64,000 nt of DNA from Chryseobacterium ureilyticum (GTDB lineage: Bacteria; Bacteroidota; Bacteroidia; Flavobacteriales; Weeksellaceae). The stretch's first letter is position 1. Each line of letters begins with the position of its first letter. Positions 27,491-35,967 of the stretch are shown one piece after another. The notes under the pieces were generated by a model. That model ran no database searches, had not been told where the DNA came from, and saw nothing but the letters and a program-made list of their open reading frames with translations. The stretch is taken from positions 1 through 64,000 of the forward strand of contig NZ_FTOL01000002.1 in the NCBI RefSeq assembly GCF_900156735.1. Direction: 5' to 3'. Position numbers and translations under genes: made by a program.

Positions 27491-28441
27491 TTGATGCCTT
27501 CCCATCATATTGGTAAGAAGTTCTTTCAATCTTGTACGAAGGCTTTCCGGTTCAAGAACTGTAGCATAATCTGCAAAAGTAATTACCCAACGTGGAAATC
27601 CGTCATTAATCCATTCTGTCTCAAAGGTAAGTTCAACACCTTGGTCGGTTTCTACCTCTTCAATCAAGCCATAGTATTTTTTTGAATTCACAAGGTGAGC
27701 CATTATCTTTTTATCCACCAAAAGTTTAGCTTTCACTTTATTCCCATGTGATTTTCTGTAATCATTGATCTGTCCGTATTCCTGTAAGAAGGGAGTTTGT
27801 GTTTTATAAATTTTCAGAATCCGGTCTACTCTGAACTGCCTGAAATCATTTCGTAGTGTACAATATGCCATAATGTACCAAAAATTAAATTCAAAGAAAA
27901 TCCCAACAGCTTCAATAGTTCTGTTGGAAATTTTTGAATCTACAGTCTGATATTCTATATTTAACTGGGTCTTCTCGGCTATACTTTCCAAAATAATAGG
28001 AATGACATTTTTCAGAGAGTCTTCAGTCTGCTGAGTATGAAAATTAAAAACGTCGATCTGTTTCTCAATATTCTGAATTAAATTTTTATCGGAATGCCTC
28101 AATACAGAGCGTACTTTCTCCATTGCCGTCTGATAATGATTTCCCAAACTCTGATGGGAGAATTTCTGCATAAGCTTTTCGGCAGTGATAAAGCTCAGGA
28201 CTTCTTCTTTAGTAAACATGATCGGAGGAAGTTTATAGCCATCCATCAATGAATATCCGTTCCCTGCTTCTCCTACAATTGGTATTCCTGCATTTTCCAA
28301 TGTTTTCACATCCCGATAGATGGTTCTGATACTGACATCAAATTTTTCAGCAAGATCCTGTGCTCTTACAACAGATTTTGATTGCAGCTGAGTAAGAATT
28401 GCCGTTACTCTGTCGAGTTTTTTAAGATAGTGATCGTTCAT
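27488..28441 (-). CDS. YafY-type transcriptional regulator (HTH-WYL)
   Basis: The 317-residue protein has an N-terminal HTH_11 domain (residues about 8-62, 'VRAQDLAEKFDVSIRTIYRD', 'AGIPIVGEAGNGYSLMDGY') and a WYL domain in the middle ('FFEFNFWYIMAYCTLRNDFR'; the WYL triad appears as WYI), followed by the WYL C-terminal extension ('FPRWVITFADYATVLEPESL'). WYL proteins sense ligands such as nucleic acids or small molecules and regulate stress or repair genes. Genes of this type often sit next to DinB-family genes, as here. Its own target is not evident. Confidence 0.88.
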   Translation of the reverse strand: MNDHYLKKLDRVTAILTQLQSKSVVRAQDLAEKFDVSIRTIYRDVKTLENAGIPIVGEAGNGYSLMDGYKLPPIMFTKEEVLSFITAEKLMQKFSHQSLGNHYQTAMEKVRSVLRHSDKNLIQNIEKQIDVFNFHTQQTEDSLKNVIPIILESIAEKTQLNIEYQTVDSKISNRTIEAVGIFFEFNFWYIMAYCTLRNDFRQFRVDRILKIYKTQTPFLQEYGQINDYRKSHGNKVKAKLLVDKKIMAHLVNSKKYYGLIEEVETDQGVELTFETEWINDGFPRWVITFADYATVLEPESLRTRLKELLTNMMGRHQ

Positions 28442-28483
28442 GTATTGTCGTTGCCGGCTGAAGGTTTACAGTAAGCAAAATTA

Positions 28484-30292
28484 TTAATTATCTTTTAGAG
28501 TATTCACCAGTTTATCCAGATTTAAGCTGCGTGCTGAAGCATCAAAAATTTCGCGATAAGTACCGTCTTTACTATAAAGTTCGTCATGAGTTCCGTTTTC
28601 CACTACTCTTCCTTTTTTCATGACATAAATAATATCTGAGTCTAAAATCTGGGATAGTGAATGGGAAATAATGACAACAGTCCTTCCTTCTTTTATGGCA
28701 TCAAGGGAGTTTTTGATTTGCTCAGTAGCAATGGCATCAAGACTTGCGGTAGGCTCATCCAGAAAAATAATAGGTGGATTTTTAAGGAAAAGCCTTGCAA
28801 TGGCTATTCTTTGCTGCTGTCCTCCTGAGAGTTGGGTAGCATCATGTTTATATCCATCGGGAAGATCTATAATCTGCTCATGTAAATATGCTTTTTTAGC
28901 CGCTTCCTGAATTTTTTCAAAATCAGCATTCATGTCTCCGTAACGGATATTGTCTTCAATACTTCCCTGGAAAATATGATTCTTTTGGAGAACAAGCCCT
29001 AAATCACTTCTCAGAAAAGTATTATTATATTCATCAAGATTTACATGATCAAGCAAAATTTCCCCGGAATCCGGAAGATAGAATTTACATAAAAGATTGA
29101 TAACCGTAGATTTTCCGGCACCACTCAATCCAACAAGCGCAGTAGTTTTTCCATGTTCAATTTTCATAGAAACATTGTGTAATGCTTTTGTTCCGTTGGG
29201 ATAAGTAAAGTCAACATTCTTCAGTTCAAAGGTTCCTTTGATATCTTTTTCTGTGAATTTTCCATTTGGTTCGGCTTCATTATCTGCATTGAGAATTTCA
29301 AAATATCCTTCCGCATAGATCATTGCATCATTCATATCATCATAAATCCTGTGCAATTGACGAATAGGTGCTGAAACATTATTGAAAAGCATAATATGAA
29401 GCATAATTGCCCCAATCGTCATCTGCTGATCAAGTACCAGATAAACAGTAAGAAGGATAATTAAAACGACTCCAAACTGTTCAATAAAAGTCTTTAAGCC
29501 ATCATAAATAAAGTTGGTTTTTCTTGTAAACATCTGACTTTCCATCAGCTGCATCTGTAAATCATACTGCTTCTTTCCTTCAAATTTTTCACGGACAAAA
29601 CTTTTAATCACCATTATGGAATTGATAAGATTCAACAGACCCGAAGTCTTCTTTTCTCTCTGATTTCTAAGCTGTCGACGTACTCCTCCTAATTTTTTTG
29701 CCTGTAAGGAGCTTATATAAAAGTAAATCGGGACAATAATCGTAGAAACTGCTCCTACATATACATTCTGCATATACATGATTATCAAAGCAATAATAGC
29801 ATTGGAAAACAGAGGTAAAATATCAATGAAAAAGTTCTGAACTAATTTTGTTAAACTTTCAATTCCGCGGTCTATTCTTATCTGTAACTTTCCCGATTCA
29901 TGGTTTTCATCATTGAAATAGGCGACACGATAGGTTAAAATTTTATCAATAGCCGATTGAGCCAGAACCGAACTTACATTGATTCTGATCTTTTCACCAT
30001 AAAATTTCTGCCCGAAATTGATAAAAATATTCAACAGTTCCTTCCCTAATAAGATGATAGAGATGATGATCAGAATATGAATACCTTCTGTCATTGGATG
30101 TGGAAGATGGGTAAGTTTCGTCACCTCATCCACGGTATACTTCAATACAATTGGGTTTACCTGTGCCGCCAAAGCGCCTAGAAAAGTAAGAAACAACGTT
30201 CCGTAGATCATTAATCTGTAAGGTCTGATGAATGGAACAAGCTGTTTATAAATCCCGAATAAAGTGACTGTTCTGTTGAATGGTTTTGCCAT
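28484..30292 (-). CDS. ABC exporter, fused permease and ATPase
   Basis: The 602-residue half-transporter has a six-helix exporter domain (about 1-330) and an ATPase with Walker A 'GLSGAGKST', signature 'LSGGQQQRIAIARLF', Walker B 'PIIFLDEPTASLD' and H-loop 'ISHSLSQI'. It resembles MsbA/multidrug-type exporters that act as dimers in the inner membrane. There is no N-terminal peptidase C39 domain, so it is not a GG-peptide-processing transporter despite lying within 3 kb of a GG-leader peptide. Substrate unknown; lipid or drug export are both possible. Confidence 0.9.
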   Translation of the reverse strand: MAKPFNRTVTLFGIYKQLVPFIRPYRLMIYGTLFLTFLGALAAQVNPIVLKYTVDEVTKLTHLPHPMTEGIHILIIISIILLGKELLNIFINFGQKFYGEKIRINVSSVLAQSAIDKILTYRVAYFNDENHESGKLQIRIDRGIESLTKLVQNFFIDILPLFSNAIIALIIMYMQNVYVGAVSTIIVPIYFYISSLQAKKLGGVRRQLRNQREKKTSGLLNLINSIMVIKSFVREKFEGKKQYDLQMQLMESQMFTRKTNFIYDGLKTFIEQFGVVLIILLTVYLVLDQQMTIGAIMLHIMLFNNVSAPIRQLHRIYDDMNDAMIYAEGYFEILNADNEAEPNGKFTEKDIKGTFELKNVDFTYPNGTKALHNVSMKIEHGKTTALVGLSGAGKSTVINLLCKFYLPDSGEILLDHVNLDEYNNTFLRSDLGLVLQKNHIFQGSIEDNIRYGDMNADFEKIQEAAKKAYLHEQIIDLPDGYKHDATQLSGGQQQRIAIARLFLKNPPIIFLDEPTASLDAIATEQIKNSLDAIKEGRTVVIISHSLSQILDSDIIYVMKKGRVVENGTHDELYSKDGTYREIFDASARSLNLDKLVNTLKDN

Positions 30293-30309
30293 AGGAATTA
30301 TTTAAACTG

Positions 30310-30346
30310 AAAAACGTACCGTTTCCAAGAGAAAAGGTACGTTTTT
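30310..30346 (-). terminator. Hairpin between lptB and the ABC exporter
   Basis: An 11-bp stem AAAAACGTACC (30310-30320) with GGTACGTTTTT (30336-30346); both sides A/T-rich, so it can terminate transcription leaving lptB on the minus strand. Confidence 0.75.
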
Positions 30347-30379
30347 ATTATGGTTTTAAGCAAATATTAATCCGGGAAT

Positions 30380-31441
30380 TTATCCTTCGTACATATATGT
30401 CGTCAGATAGTGCAATTCCGGTTTACCTGCTTCTTTAGATTCTGTTTGTGCCTGTTCCAAAGAATAATTGGTATTGATCTCTTTTTTCTGAAATACAAAT
30501 GAGTTATTGGCATTTTTATCTACTACATCATTAAAGATATGCTCGATTTCAGAATTCGCAAGGGAAGCGAAACTGATATCTTCAAAGCCATACATCAATC
30601 TAAGATCATCATACTGCTTGAAGTTTTCATCTACAAATCCCTGTAACTGACTTTTAGAATCAAAATTACCTGCCCAGATATTATAAGCATATTTTTTCTT
30701 CTTCGGTTTATCAAGAATACTTTGATACACGAAGTTTTCTCCAAGATAAGCTTCTCTTACCTGTGGATCATTGGCAAGATCTTCCGGAAGTCCTTCCTTA
30801 AGAATTTTACCCTCAAACATGATATAGGTTTTGTTGGTAATCGCCAGCGTCTGCTGTACGTTGTGGTCGGTGATCAGAATTCCGATATTTTTATCAACAA
30901 GACTTCTTACAATCTTCTGAATATCTTCCACCGCAATCGGGTCTACCCCTGCAAACGGTTCATCCAAAAGGATAAAGTTTGGGCTTGTAGCAAGACAACG
31001 GGCAATTTCCGTTCTACGTCTTTCTCCACCGGAAAGAAGATCCCCTCTGTTTTTACGAACGTGTTGTAAAGAGAATTCTTCGATTAGCTCATCGCATTTG
31101 ATTTGCTGCTCACGTTTTGAAAGCTTTGTCAACTGCAATACTCCCATAATATTCTCTTCAACGGATAATTTTCTGAAAACAGAAGCTTCCTGAGCCAGAT
31201 AACCGATTCCTTTTTGGGCTCTTCGGTACATTGCATCTGTGGTAATTTCCTGTTTATCCAGAAAAATTTTTCCTGAAGTGGGCTTAACCAACCCTACGAT
31301 CATATAAAACGATGTAGTTTTCCCTGCTCCGTTGGGACCAAGCAAACCAACAATTTCTCCCTGCTGAACCTGTACAGAAACGCCTTTTACAACTTTTTTA
31401 GGACCGTATTCTTTGATTAAGTTTTCTCCTCGTAAAATCAT
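30380..31441 (-). CDS. lptB: LPS export ATPase LptB with extra C-terminal domain
   Basis: Residues 1-239 are a standard LptB: Walker A 'GPNGAGKTTSFYMIVG', 'GIGYLAQEASVFRKL' (Q-loop), signature 'LLSGGERRRTEIARCLA', Walker B 'FILLDEPFAGVD' and 'ITDHNVQQTL', ending 'VREAYLGENF' where E. coli LptB (241 residues) stops. LptB powers transfer of LPS to the outer membrane with LptFG. Here about 114 more residues follow after a lysine-rich linker ('DKPKKKKYAYNIWAGNF'), ending 'LHYLTTYMYEG'. The 'IWAGNFDSKSQLQGFVDENF' segment reminds me of the Imm22/DUF4284 family; that likeness is from memory and untested. The frame is continuous with no sign of a sequencing error. Confidence 0.92.
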   Translation of the reverse strand: MILRGENLIKEYGPKKVVKGVSVQVQQGEIVGLLGPNGAGKTTSFYMIVGLVKPTSGKIFLDKQEITTDAMYRRAQKGIGYLAQEASVFRKLSVEENIMGVLQLTKLSKREQQIKCDELIEEFSLQHVRKNRGDLLSGGERRRTEIARCLATSPNFILLDEPFAGVDPIAVEDIQKIVRSLVDKNIGILITDHNVQQTLAITNKTYIMFEGKILKEGLPEDLANDPQVREAYLGENFVYQSILDKPKKKKYAYNIWAGNFDSKSQLQGFVDENFKQYDDLRLMYGFEDISFASLANSEIEHIFNDVVDKNANNSFVFQKKEINTNYSLEQAQTESKEAGKPELHYLTTYMYEG

Positions 31442-31689
31442 AGCGCAAATATATCAAAAATGCAAACAAGTTTGAATACCCCGAAGCATTGTTTATATCT
31501 GATTTAACGTTCATCATCTTAATTGTTAAATTTATTTACTTCTAACCTCTCAATTTTCCACATATAATTAGCCATATCTTAATTTAAAATATGCCATAAA
31601 GACACTTTTTTTTGCAAAAAAGATTAAATACTTCATCACCGTGTGATATTTTTCATTATCTTAGGCTCACAAACTAAAAAATAATTATC

Positions 31690-31872
31690 ATGAAAAAATT
31701 AAGTAAAAAAGATTTGAAGAATATCAGTGGGGGAGCTATTCGTTTTCCTGATTCAGAAGGCAGATGTCCGGCTGGTTGGTATTTATGCCCTACTAATATC
31801 TGTGTGGATGATAAAGGTGGAGAAAAACCAATTCATGAAGGGCATCCTCATTACACAGCGTGTTTTGGATAA
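31690..31872 (+). CDS. Bacteriocin-like peptide with double-glycine leader
   Basis: This 60-residue peptide starts with the leader 'MKKLSKKDLKNISGG', a classic double-glycine processing site (Gly14-Gly15), giving a 45-residue core that starts AIRFPDSEGRC. The core has four cysteines (26, 33, 38, 58), enough for two disulfides, together with a Trp-Tyr pair and several His. The leader type is common in short Chryseobacterium peptides named bacteriocin-like. No C39 peptidase-containing transporter, modification enzyme or immunity gene lies next to it; the gene is single, with a strong terminator 20 nt after its stop. Activity is unknown. Confidence 0.8.
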   Translation: MKKLSKKDLKNISGGAIRFPDSEGRCPAGWYLCPTNICVDDKGGEKPIHEGHPHYTACFG

Positions 31873-31891
31873 CAAGATATCATTATACAAA

Positions 31892-31924
31892 AAAAGAGAT
31901 TGCTTTATCAGCAATCTCTTTTCT
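31892..31924. terminator. Bidirectional terminator, peptide gene / hemB
   Basis: A 13-bp stem (31892-31904 with 31910-31922), loop TTATC, flanked by A run and T run between convergent genes. Confidence 0.9.
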
Positions 31925-31940
31925 ATTAATGTAAAATTGA

Positions 31941-32930
31941 TTATTTGTTAAGGATCATAGCTGCTTCCTTAGCAAAATAAGTAAAGATCATATCCGCACC
32001 TGCTCTTTTGAAGCAAGTAAGGCTTTCGATGATCGTTTTATCATTATCAAGCCAACCGTTTTGAACAGCAGCTTTTACCATTGCATATTCACCGCTTACG
32101 TTGTAAACTGCTATCGGCAGATCAATCGCTTCACGTACTTTGGAAACAATATCCAGATAAGGAAGTCCCGGTTTGATCATAATCACATCGGCACCTTCTT
32201 CAATATCTTTAAATACTTCATTCATTGCTTCACGCGAATTGTGATAATCCATCTGATATGTTTTTTTATCCTTTGGAATTTCCATGTCATCTTTCGGTGC
32301 ACTGTCTAAAGCACTTCTGAAAGGACCATAGAAAGAGCTTGCATATTTTGCAGCATAACTTACAATCCCAACATCAGTAAATCCACTTTCTTCTAATGCT
32401 TCACGAATCACCTGTATTCTACCGTCCATCATATCACTTGGCGCGACAAGATCAGCCCCTGCTTCTGCATGAGATACTGACATTCTTGCCAAAGCATCAT
32501 TAGTAGCATCATTTAAGATATTTCCGTTTTCGATAATTCCGTCATGTCCATAGATTGAATAAGGATCTAGAGCTACGTCAGGCATTACCACCATTCCCGG
32601 TACTGCATCTTTGATCGCTTTGATCGTATTCTGCATTAATCCGTTTTGGTTCCAGGCTTCTTTTCCTGTATTGTCTTTCAGATGTTCAGACACTTTCATG
32701 TACAAATTGACAGCTTTTACGCCTAAAGAAAATAATTCCTTACATTCTTTCACTGTTAAATCTATGCTTCGCCTAAAAATTCCCGGCATCGATGGGATCG
32801 GTTCTTGCATGTTTTCGCCCTCCATTACGAAGATCGGCATTACAAAATCATCAGTTGTAAGCACATTTTCTCTTACCAAACTTCTGATAGATTCATTAAC
32901 TCTAAGTCTTCTATTTCTTGAATGTATCAT
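31941..32930 (-). CDS. hemB: Porphobilinogen synthase (delta-aminolevulinate dehydratase)
   Basis: The 329-residue protein matches HemB throughout: 'RLRVNESIRSLVRENVL', 'FVMEGENMQEPIPSMPGIFR', 'AGADLVAPSDMMDGRI', 'IVSYAAKYASSFYGPFRSAL' with the first active-site lysine, and 'GADVIMIKPGLPYLDIV' with the Schiff-base lysine. It condenses two 5-aminolevulinate molecules to porphobilinogen in haem synthesis. The usual cysteine-rich zinc site is missing ('DVALDPYSIYGHDG' at that place, where Zn forms have three Cys), indicating a Mg-dependent type. No other hem gene is nearby. Confidence 0.95.
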   Translation of the reverse strand: MIHSRNRRLRVNESIRSLVRENVLTTDDFVMPIFVMEGENMQEPIPSMPGIFRRSIDLTVKECKELFSLGVKAVNLYMKVSEHLKDNTGKEAWNQNGLMQNTIKAIKDAVPGMVVMPDVALDPYSIYGHDGIIENGNILNDATNDALARMSVSHAEAGADLVAPSDMMDGRIQVIREALEESGFTDVGIVSYAAKYASSFYGPFRSALDSAPKDDMEIPKDKKTYQMDYHNSREAMNEVFKDIEEGADVIMIKPGLPYLDIVSKVREAIDLPIAVYNVSGEYAMVKAAVQNGWLDNDKTIIESLTCFKRAGADMIFTYFAKEAAMILNK

Positions 32931-32987
32931 TTTGGAATACTTTTTGAATAAGTTTCTACAAATTTACTACAAGTTCTATAAAAAACT

Positions 32988-33019
32988 ATTGTACGAGATT
33001 ATAGAATTTGTTATATTTG
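32988..33019 (+). promoter_or_regulatory. Bacteroidota-type promoter for the small T9SS gene
   Basis: ATTG (32988-32991) and TATATTTG (33012-33019, exact TAnnTTTG) are 20 nt apart, the usual spacing. The -7 box ends 29 nt before the ATG at 33049, which supports that start over a longer frame from 32611. Confidence 0.65.
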
Positions 33020-33048
33020 TTATATATATTAGAGAAAATATAAATTTG

Positions 33049-33399
33049 ATGAAAAAACTTTTACTTTTAATTTTATTTGTAGGCACTTTTGTTGGATTTT
33101 CCAACAATTTACAAGCTCAGCTTAGAGAGCCGAGTTCCATCTCACAGAAAGCTGATGATGGTGTTCTACTTGCCTATCCAAATCCTGCAAAGGACTTCCT
33201 TATCATTAAGGCAAAGGATTCTTCTTTAAGAATCAAAAGTGTGACTTTTTATTCTATTTTGGGTATGCAAGTCGCTAATTATACAGTCAATATGAATTCC
33301 GGCGAGATTAATATTGAAAAATTAAAACCCGGAAAATACATGATTCGTTATATTTTAAGTGACAATACGCAGAAAGTTACTCAAATCGTGAAACAATAA
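33049..33399 (+). CDS. Very small T9SS type A sorting-domain protein
   Basis: The product has 116 residues: a signal peptide (about 1-23, ending 'NLQAQ'), a linker of only about 15 residues, then from residue 40 a type A sorting domain ('LLAYPNPAKDFLIIKAKDSS', 'VTFYSILGMQV', 'LKPGKYMIRYI', 'VTQIVKQ'). It is thus almost entirely a T9SS tail with no passenger. The frame can be opened back to 32611, but that part is antisense to hemB and a promoter lies at 32988-33019, so the ATG at 33049 is the start. A terminator follows. Role unknown. Confidence 0.88.
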   Translation: MKKLLLLILFVGTFVGFSNNLQAQLREPSSISQKADDGVLLAYPNPAKDFLIIKAKDSSLRIKSVTFYSILGMQVANYTVNMNSGEINIEKLKPGKYMIRYILSDNTQKVTQIVKQ

Positions 33400-33402
33400 A
33401 AT

Positions 33403-33434
33403 AAAATCCTGATAATCATCAGGATTTTTTCTTT
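33403..33434 (+). terminator. Terminator of the small T9SS gene
   Basis: An 11-bp stem (33403-33413 with 33418-33428), loop AATC, followed by TTTTTT. Confidence 0.88.
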
Positions 33435-33502
33435 TGCAATAATTTATTTTAATATTTCCGTAACTTTAGGAACTTTTTTATACTAATTGTAAAAACAATT
33501 TA

Positions 33503-34414
33503 ATGCTTAAAGCTGAACATATTAAAAAGACCTATAACGCCGGAAAAAAGGTCGCACTGGATGATTTTAGCATCCATGTTCCAAAAGGCAGTATTTATGG
33601 GCTTTTAGGACCCAATGGAGCCGGAAAAACTTCTTTCATTCGTATCATCAATCAAATTACTCAGGCAGATTCCGGAGATATCTTTATCAATGGTGAAAAA
33701 CTGAATCCAAGCCATATCAAAGACATCGGTTATATGCCGGAAGAAAGAGGTCTTTATAAGAATATGAGTGTAGGGGATCAGATTCTTTATTTCGGGGAAT
33801 TAAAAGGGATGAGTAAAAATGATGCTCTGAACGAAGCCAAAAAATGGTTTGAAAAACTGAATATCGACCAATGGTGGAAGAAAAAACTCTCTGAACTTTC
33901 TAAGGGGATGGCTCAGAAGATCCAATTTGTGGTAACGGTACTTCACAGACCTCATCTTTTAATTCTTGATGAACCATTTTCAGGTTTCGATCCTGTAAAT
34001 GCTAACTTAATTAAAGACCAGATCATTGATCTTAAGAATAACGGAACTACGATTATTCTTTCTACCCACAGAATGGAAAGTGTGGAAGAGATGTGTGACT
34101 ATGTTGCATTGATTAATAATTCCAAGAAGATCATTGACGGAAGAGTTTTTGATGTAAGGGAAAAGTTCAAGAAAAATATTTTTGGAATTACTCTTTCCGA
34201 AGTAAACAACGAACAACTTGAAAGTTTTAAGAACAAGTATGAGATCTTCAATTTCACGAATGAAAACAGTCTTGTTTCTTTTGATCTGAAAAATGAAGCG
34301 GATCAGAATAATATTCTTGTTGATCTTGTGAATGTAGGTAAGGTAAGATCATTTGATGAAAGAATTCCTAGTATGAATGAAGTGTTTATTAATGCTGTAA
34401 GTAACCATTCTTAA
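33503..34414 (+). CDS. ABC transporter ATPase, NatA-like
   Basis: The 303-residue ATPase shows Walker A 'GPNGAGKTSFIRII', Q-loop 'GYMPEERGLY', an unusual signature 'LSKGMAQKIQFV', Walker B 'LLILDEPFSGFDP' and H-loop 'LSTHRMESVEEM', then a DUF4162-type C-terminal domain (about 215-300). The signature LSKGMAQK and 'PEERGLY' are typical of NatA-type ATPases that pair with ABC-2 permeases. The permease gene begins 3 nt after its stop. The pair exports an unknown substrate (sodium in B. subtilis NatAB). Confidence 0.9.
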   Translation: MLKAEHIKKTYNAGKKVALDDFSIHVPKGSIYGLLGPNGAGKTSFIRIINQITQADSGDIFINGEKLNPSHIKDIGYMPEERGLYKNMSVGDQILYFGELKGMSKNDALNEAKKWFEKLNIDQWWKKKLSELSKGMAQKIQFVVTVLHRPHLLILDEPFSGFDPVNANLIKDQIIDLKNNGTTIILSTHRMESVEEMCDYVALINNSKKIIDGRVFDVREKFKKNIFGITLSEVNNEQLESFKNKYEIFNFTNENSLVSFDLKNEADQNNILVDLVNVGKVRSFDERIPSMNEVFINAVSNHS

Positions 34415-34417
34415 TTT

Positions 34418-35728
34418 ATGAATAATATTTTTTTAATTACAAAGAGGGAGTTTCTTACACAGGTTAAGAAAAAATCCTTTATCATATTGACTTTGTTGGC
34501 TCCAGTAATGATTATTGCTTTTGGTGCGGTTATCGGGCTGATGTTCAAAGCCAATGAATCTCACAGCATCATTGAGGTGGTTGACAAAAGTGGATTATTT
34601 ATTAATCAGCTTAAATCCAATGACAAACTTAATTATGTTTTTGTTTCTGCTGCGGATGAAAAGTCCAAGATCAATAATTTAAAAGGAAATGAATCGCTAG
34701 ATGGCGTTCTTATCCTTCCCGAGTTAAGAGGTCAGAATTATGACGAGCTTGAAACAGGAACAAGGTTAGTGATCAACAGTAAAATGGGGTTTGATACGAA
34801 ACAGAAAATTGTTTCTGATATCAGTAATGTTGTGAAAAAAGAAAAAATCAAGCAACTTGGTATTCAGGAAGTACAGCTTAATGATCTTGATAAAAGTTTC
34901 AGCTTAAAAACGATTAATGTTGCGGATAACAATAAAGAAGATTCTGATTTAACTTTTGGGGTAAAATCCGGGCTTAGTATGGTTCTGATGTATGTTACCT
35001 TTATGTTTATCATTATCTACGGAGTAAGAGTTATGCGTAGTGTTCTGGAGGAAAAGAACAATCGTGTAGTGGAAATCATTATTTCATCCGTGAAGCCTTT
35101 TGAGCTGATGATGGGTAAGATTCTTGGGGTAACTTTAGTTGCTTTAACACAGTTCTTAATCTGGATTACAATGTCTGTGATTGGTGCTTTGGTTTTAAAT
35201 ACAGGGTTTTCTCCTCTTCAGCAAACTGTACCAGCCGGAAGTGAGCAGATCACAAGTAAACTGGATATGACGCAGCTTGCTACTCAAATTTCCCATAGCT
35301 TATTGGAAATGAATTTTCCGCTGATTATTTTTGTATTCATCGTATTTTTCCTTTTAGGATATATTTTCTATAGCTCTATTTATGCAGCTATTGGTTCTGC
35401 GGTAGATAATGAAACTGAAACTCAACAGTTCACTTTATTTGCTATTTTACCATTAACACTGGGAATGTATGGAAGCTTCTCATTAATGAATAATCCTGAC
35501 GGTCCGCTAGGATTCTGGTTATCGATCATTCCGTTCACTTCCCCTGTAGCAATGATTGCAAGGATACCTTTTGGGGTTCCTGCTTGGCAGATTGCATTAT
35601 CTATTGTTTTATTATTAGGAACAACTGTTTTTATGATATTCCTTGCCGGAAAAATTTATCGTGTAGGTATTTTAATGTATGGTAATAAAGCAACTTTAAA
35701 AGAGCTTTGGAAGTGGATTAAGGGATAG
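34418..35728 (+). CDS. ABC-2 type permease, NatB-like
   Basis: The 436-residue protein has one N-terminal membrane helix ('ILTLLAPVMIIAFGAVIGLM'), a large soluble extracytoplasmic loop (about 45-180), then five or so helices from about residue 185 ('MFIIIYGVRVMRSVLEEKNN', 'LTQFLIWITMSVIGALVL'). 'EEKNNRVVEIIISSVKPFEL MMGK' in the middle is the ABC-2 coupling region. It forms the membrane part of the transporter with the preceding ATPase. A terminator is at 35773. Confidence 0.9.
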   Translation: MNNIFLITKREFLTQVKKKSFIILTLLAPVMIIAFGAVIGLMFKANESHSIIEVVDKSGLFINQLKSNDKLNYVFVSAADEKSKINNLKGNESLDGVLILPELRGQNYDELETGTRLVINSKMGFDTKQKIVSDISNVVKKEKIKQLGIQEVQLNDLDKSFSLKTINVADNNKEDSDLTFGVKSGLSMVLMYVTFMFIIIYGVRVMRSVLEEKNNRVVEIIISSVKPFELMMGKILGVTLVALTQFLIWITMSVIGALVLNTGFSPLQQTVPAGSEQITSKLDMTQLATQISHSLLEMNFPLIIFVFIVFFLLGYIFYSSIYAAIGSAVDNETETQQFTLFAILPLTLGMYGSFSLMNNPDGPLGFWLSIIPFTSPVAMIARIPFGVPAWQIALSIVLLLGTTVFMIFLAGKIYRVGILMYGNKATLKELWKWIKG

Positions 35729-35772
35729 TTATAGAAGAATCACTAAAAGGCTTGAAAAGGCTAAAAAATAAG

Positions 35773-35812
35773 AAGGATAAATTCACAGTCATTGTAAATT
35801 TATCCTTTTTTA
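35773..35812 (+). terminator. Terminator of the NatAB-like operon
   Basis: An 11-bp stem AAGGATAAATT (35773-35783) with AATTTATCCTT (35797-35807), then TTTTATTT. Confidence 0.8.
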
Positions 35813-35916
35813 TTTGACTAAAGGAAGCATCGTTATTATAGAATCTTCTGATAAAAGATAATCTTAAATTTGTTGTTGCACATTTTGTTATTTTACCAAT
35901 AAAGAAATAAAAAACA

Positions 35917-35948
35917 AAAAATCCCGGAAATTACTTTCCGGGATTTTT
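35917..35948 (-). terminator. Terminator of the outer-membrane protein gene
   Basis: A 14-bp stem AAAAATCCCGGAAA with TTTCCGGGATTTTT, loop TTAC, with an A/T run on both sides; 20 nt after the stop at 35968. Confidence 0.88.
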
Positions 35949-35967
35949 ATATTCTGATGAATAACTT

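Noticed and set aside
28484..30292. ABC exporter as the dedicated transporter of the GG-leader peptide
   Set aside because: It has no C39 peptidase domain and lies beyond the lptB gene on the other strand; the link is distance only.
32611..33399. A 262-residue reading of the small T9SS gene
   Set aside because: The added N-terminal part is antisense to hemB, has no homology that I see, and a good promoter lies at 32988-33019 just before the ATG with a signal peptide.
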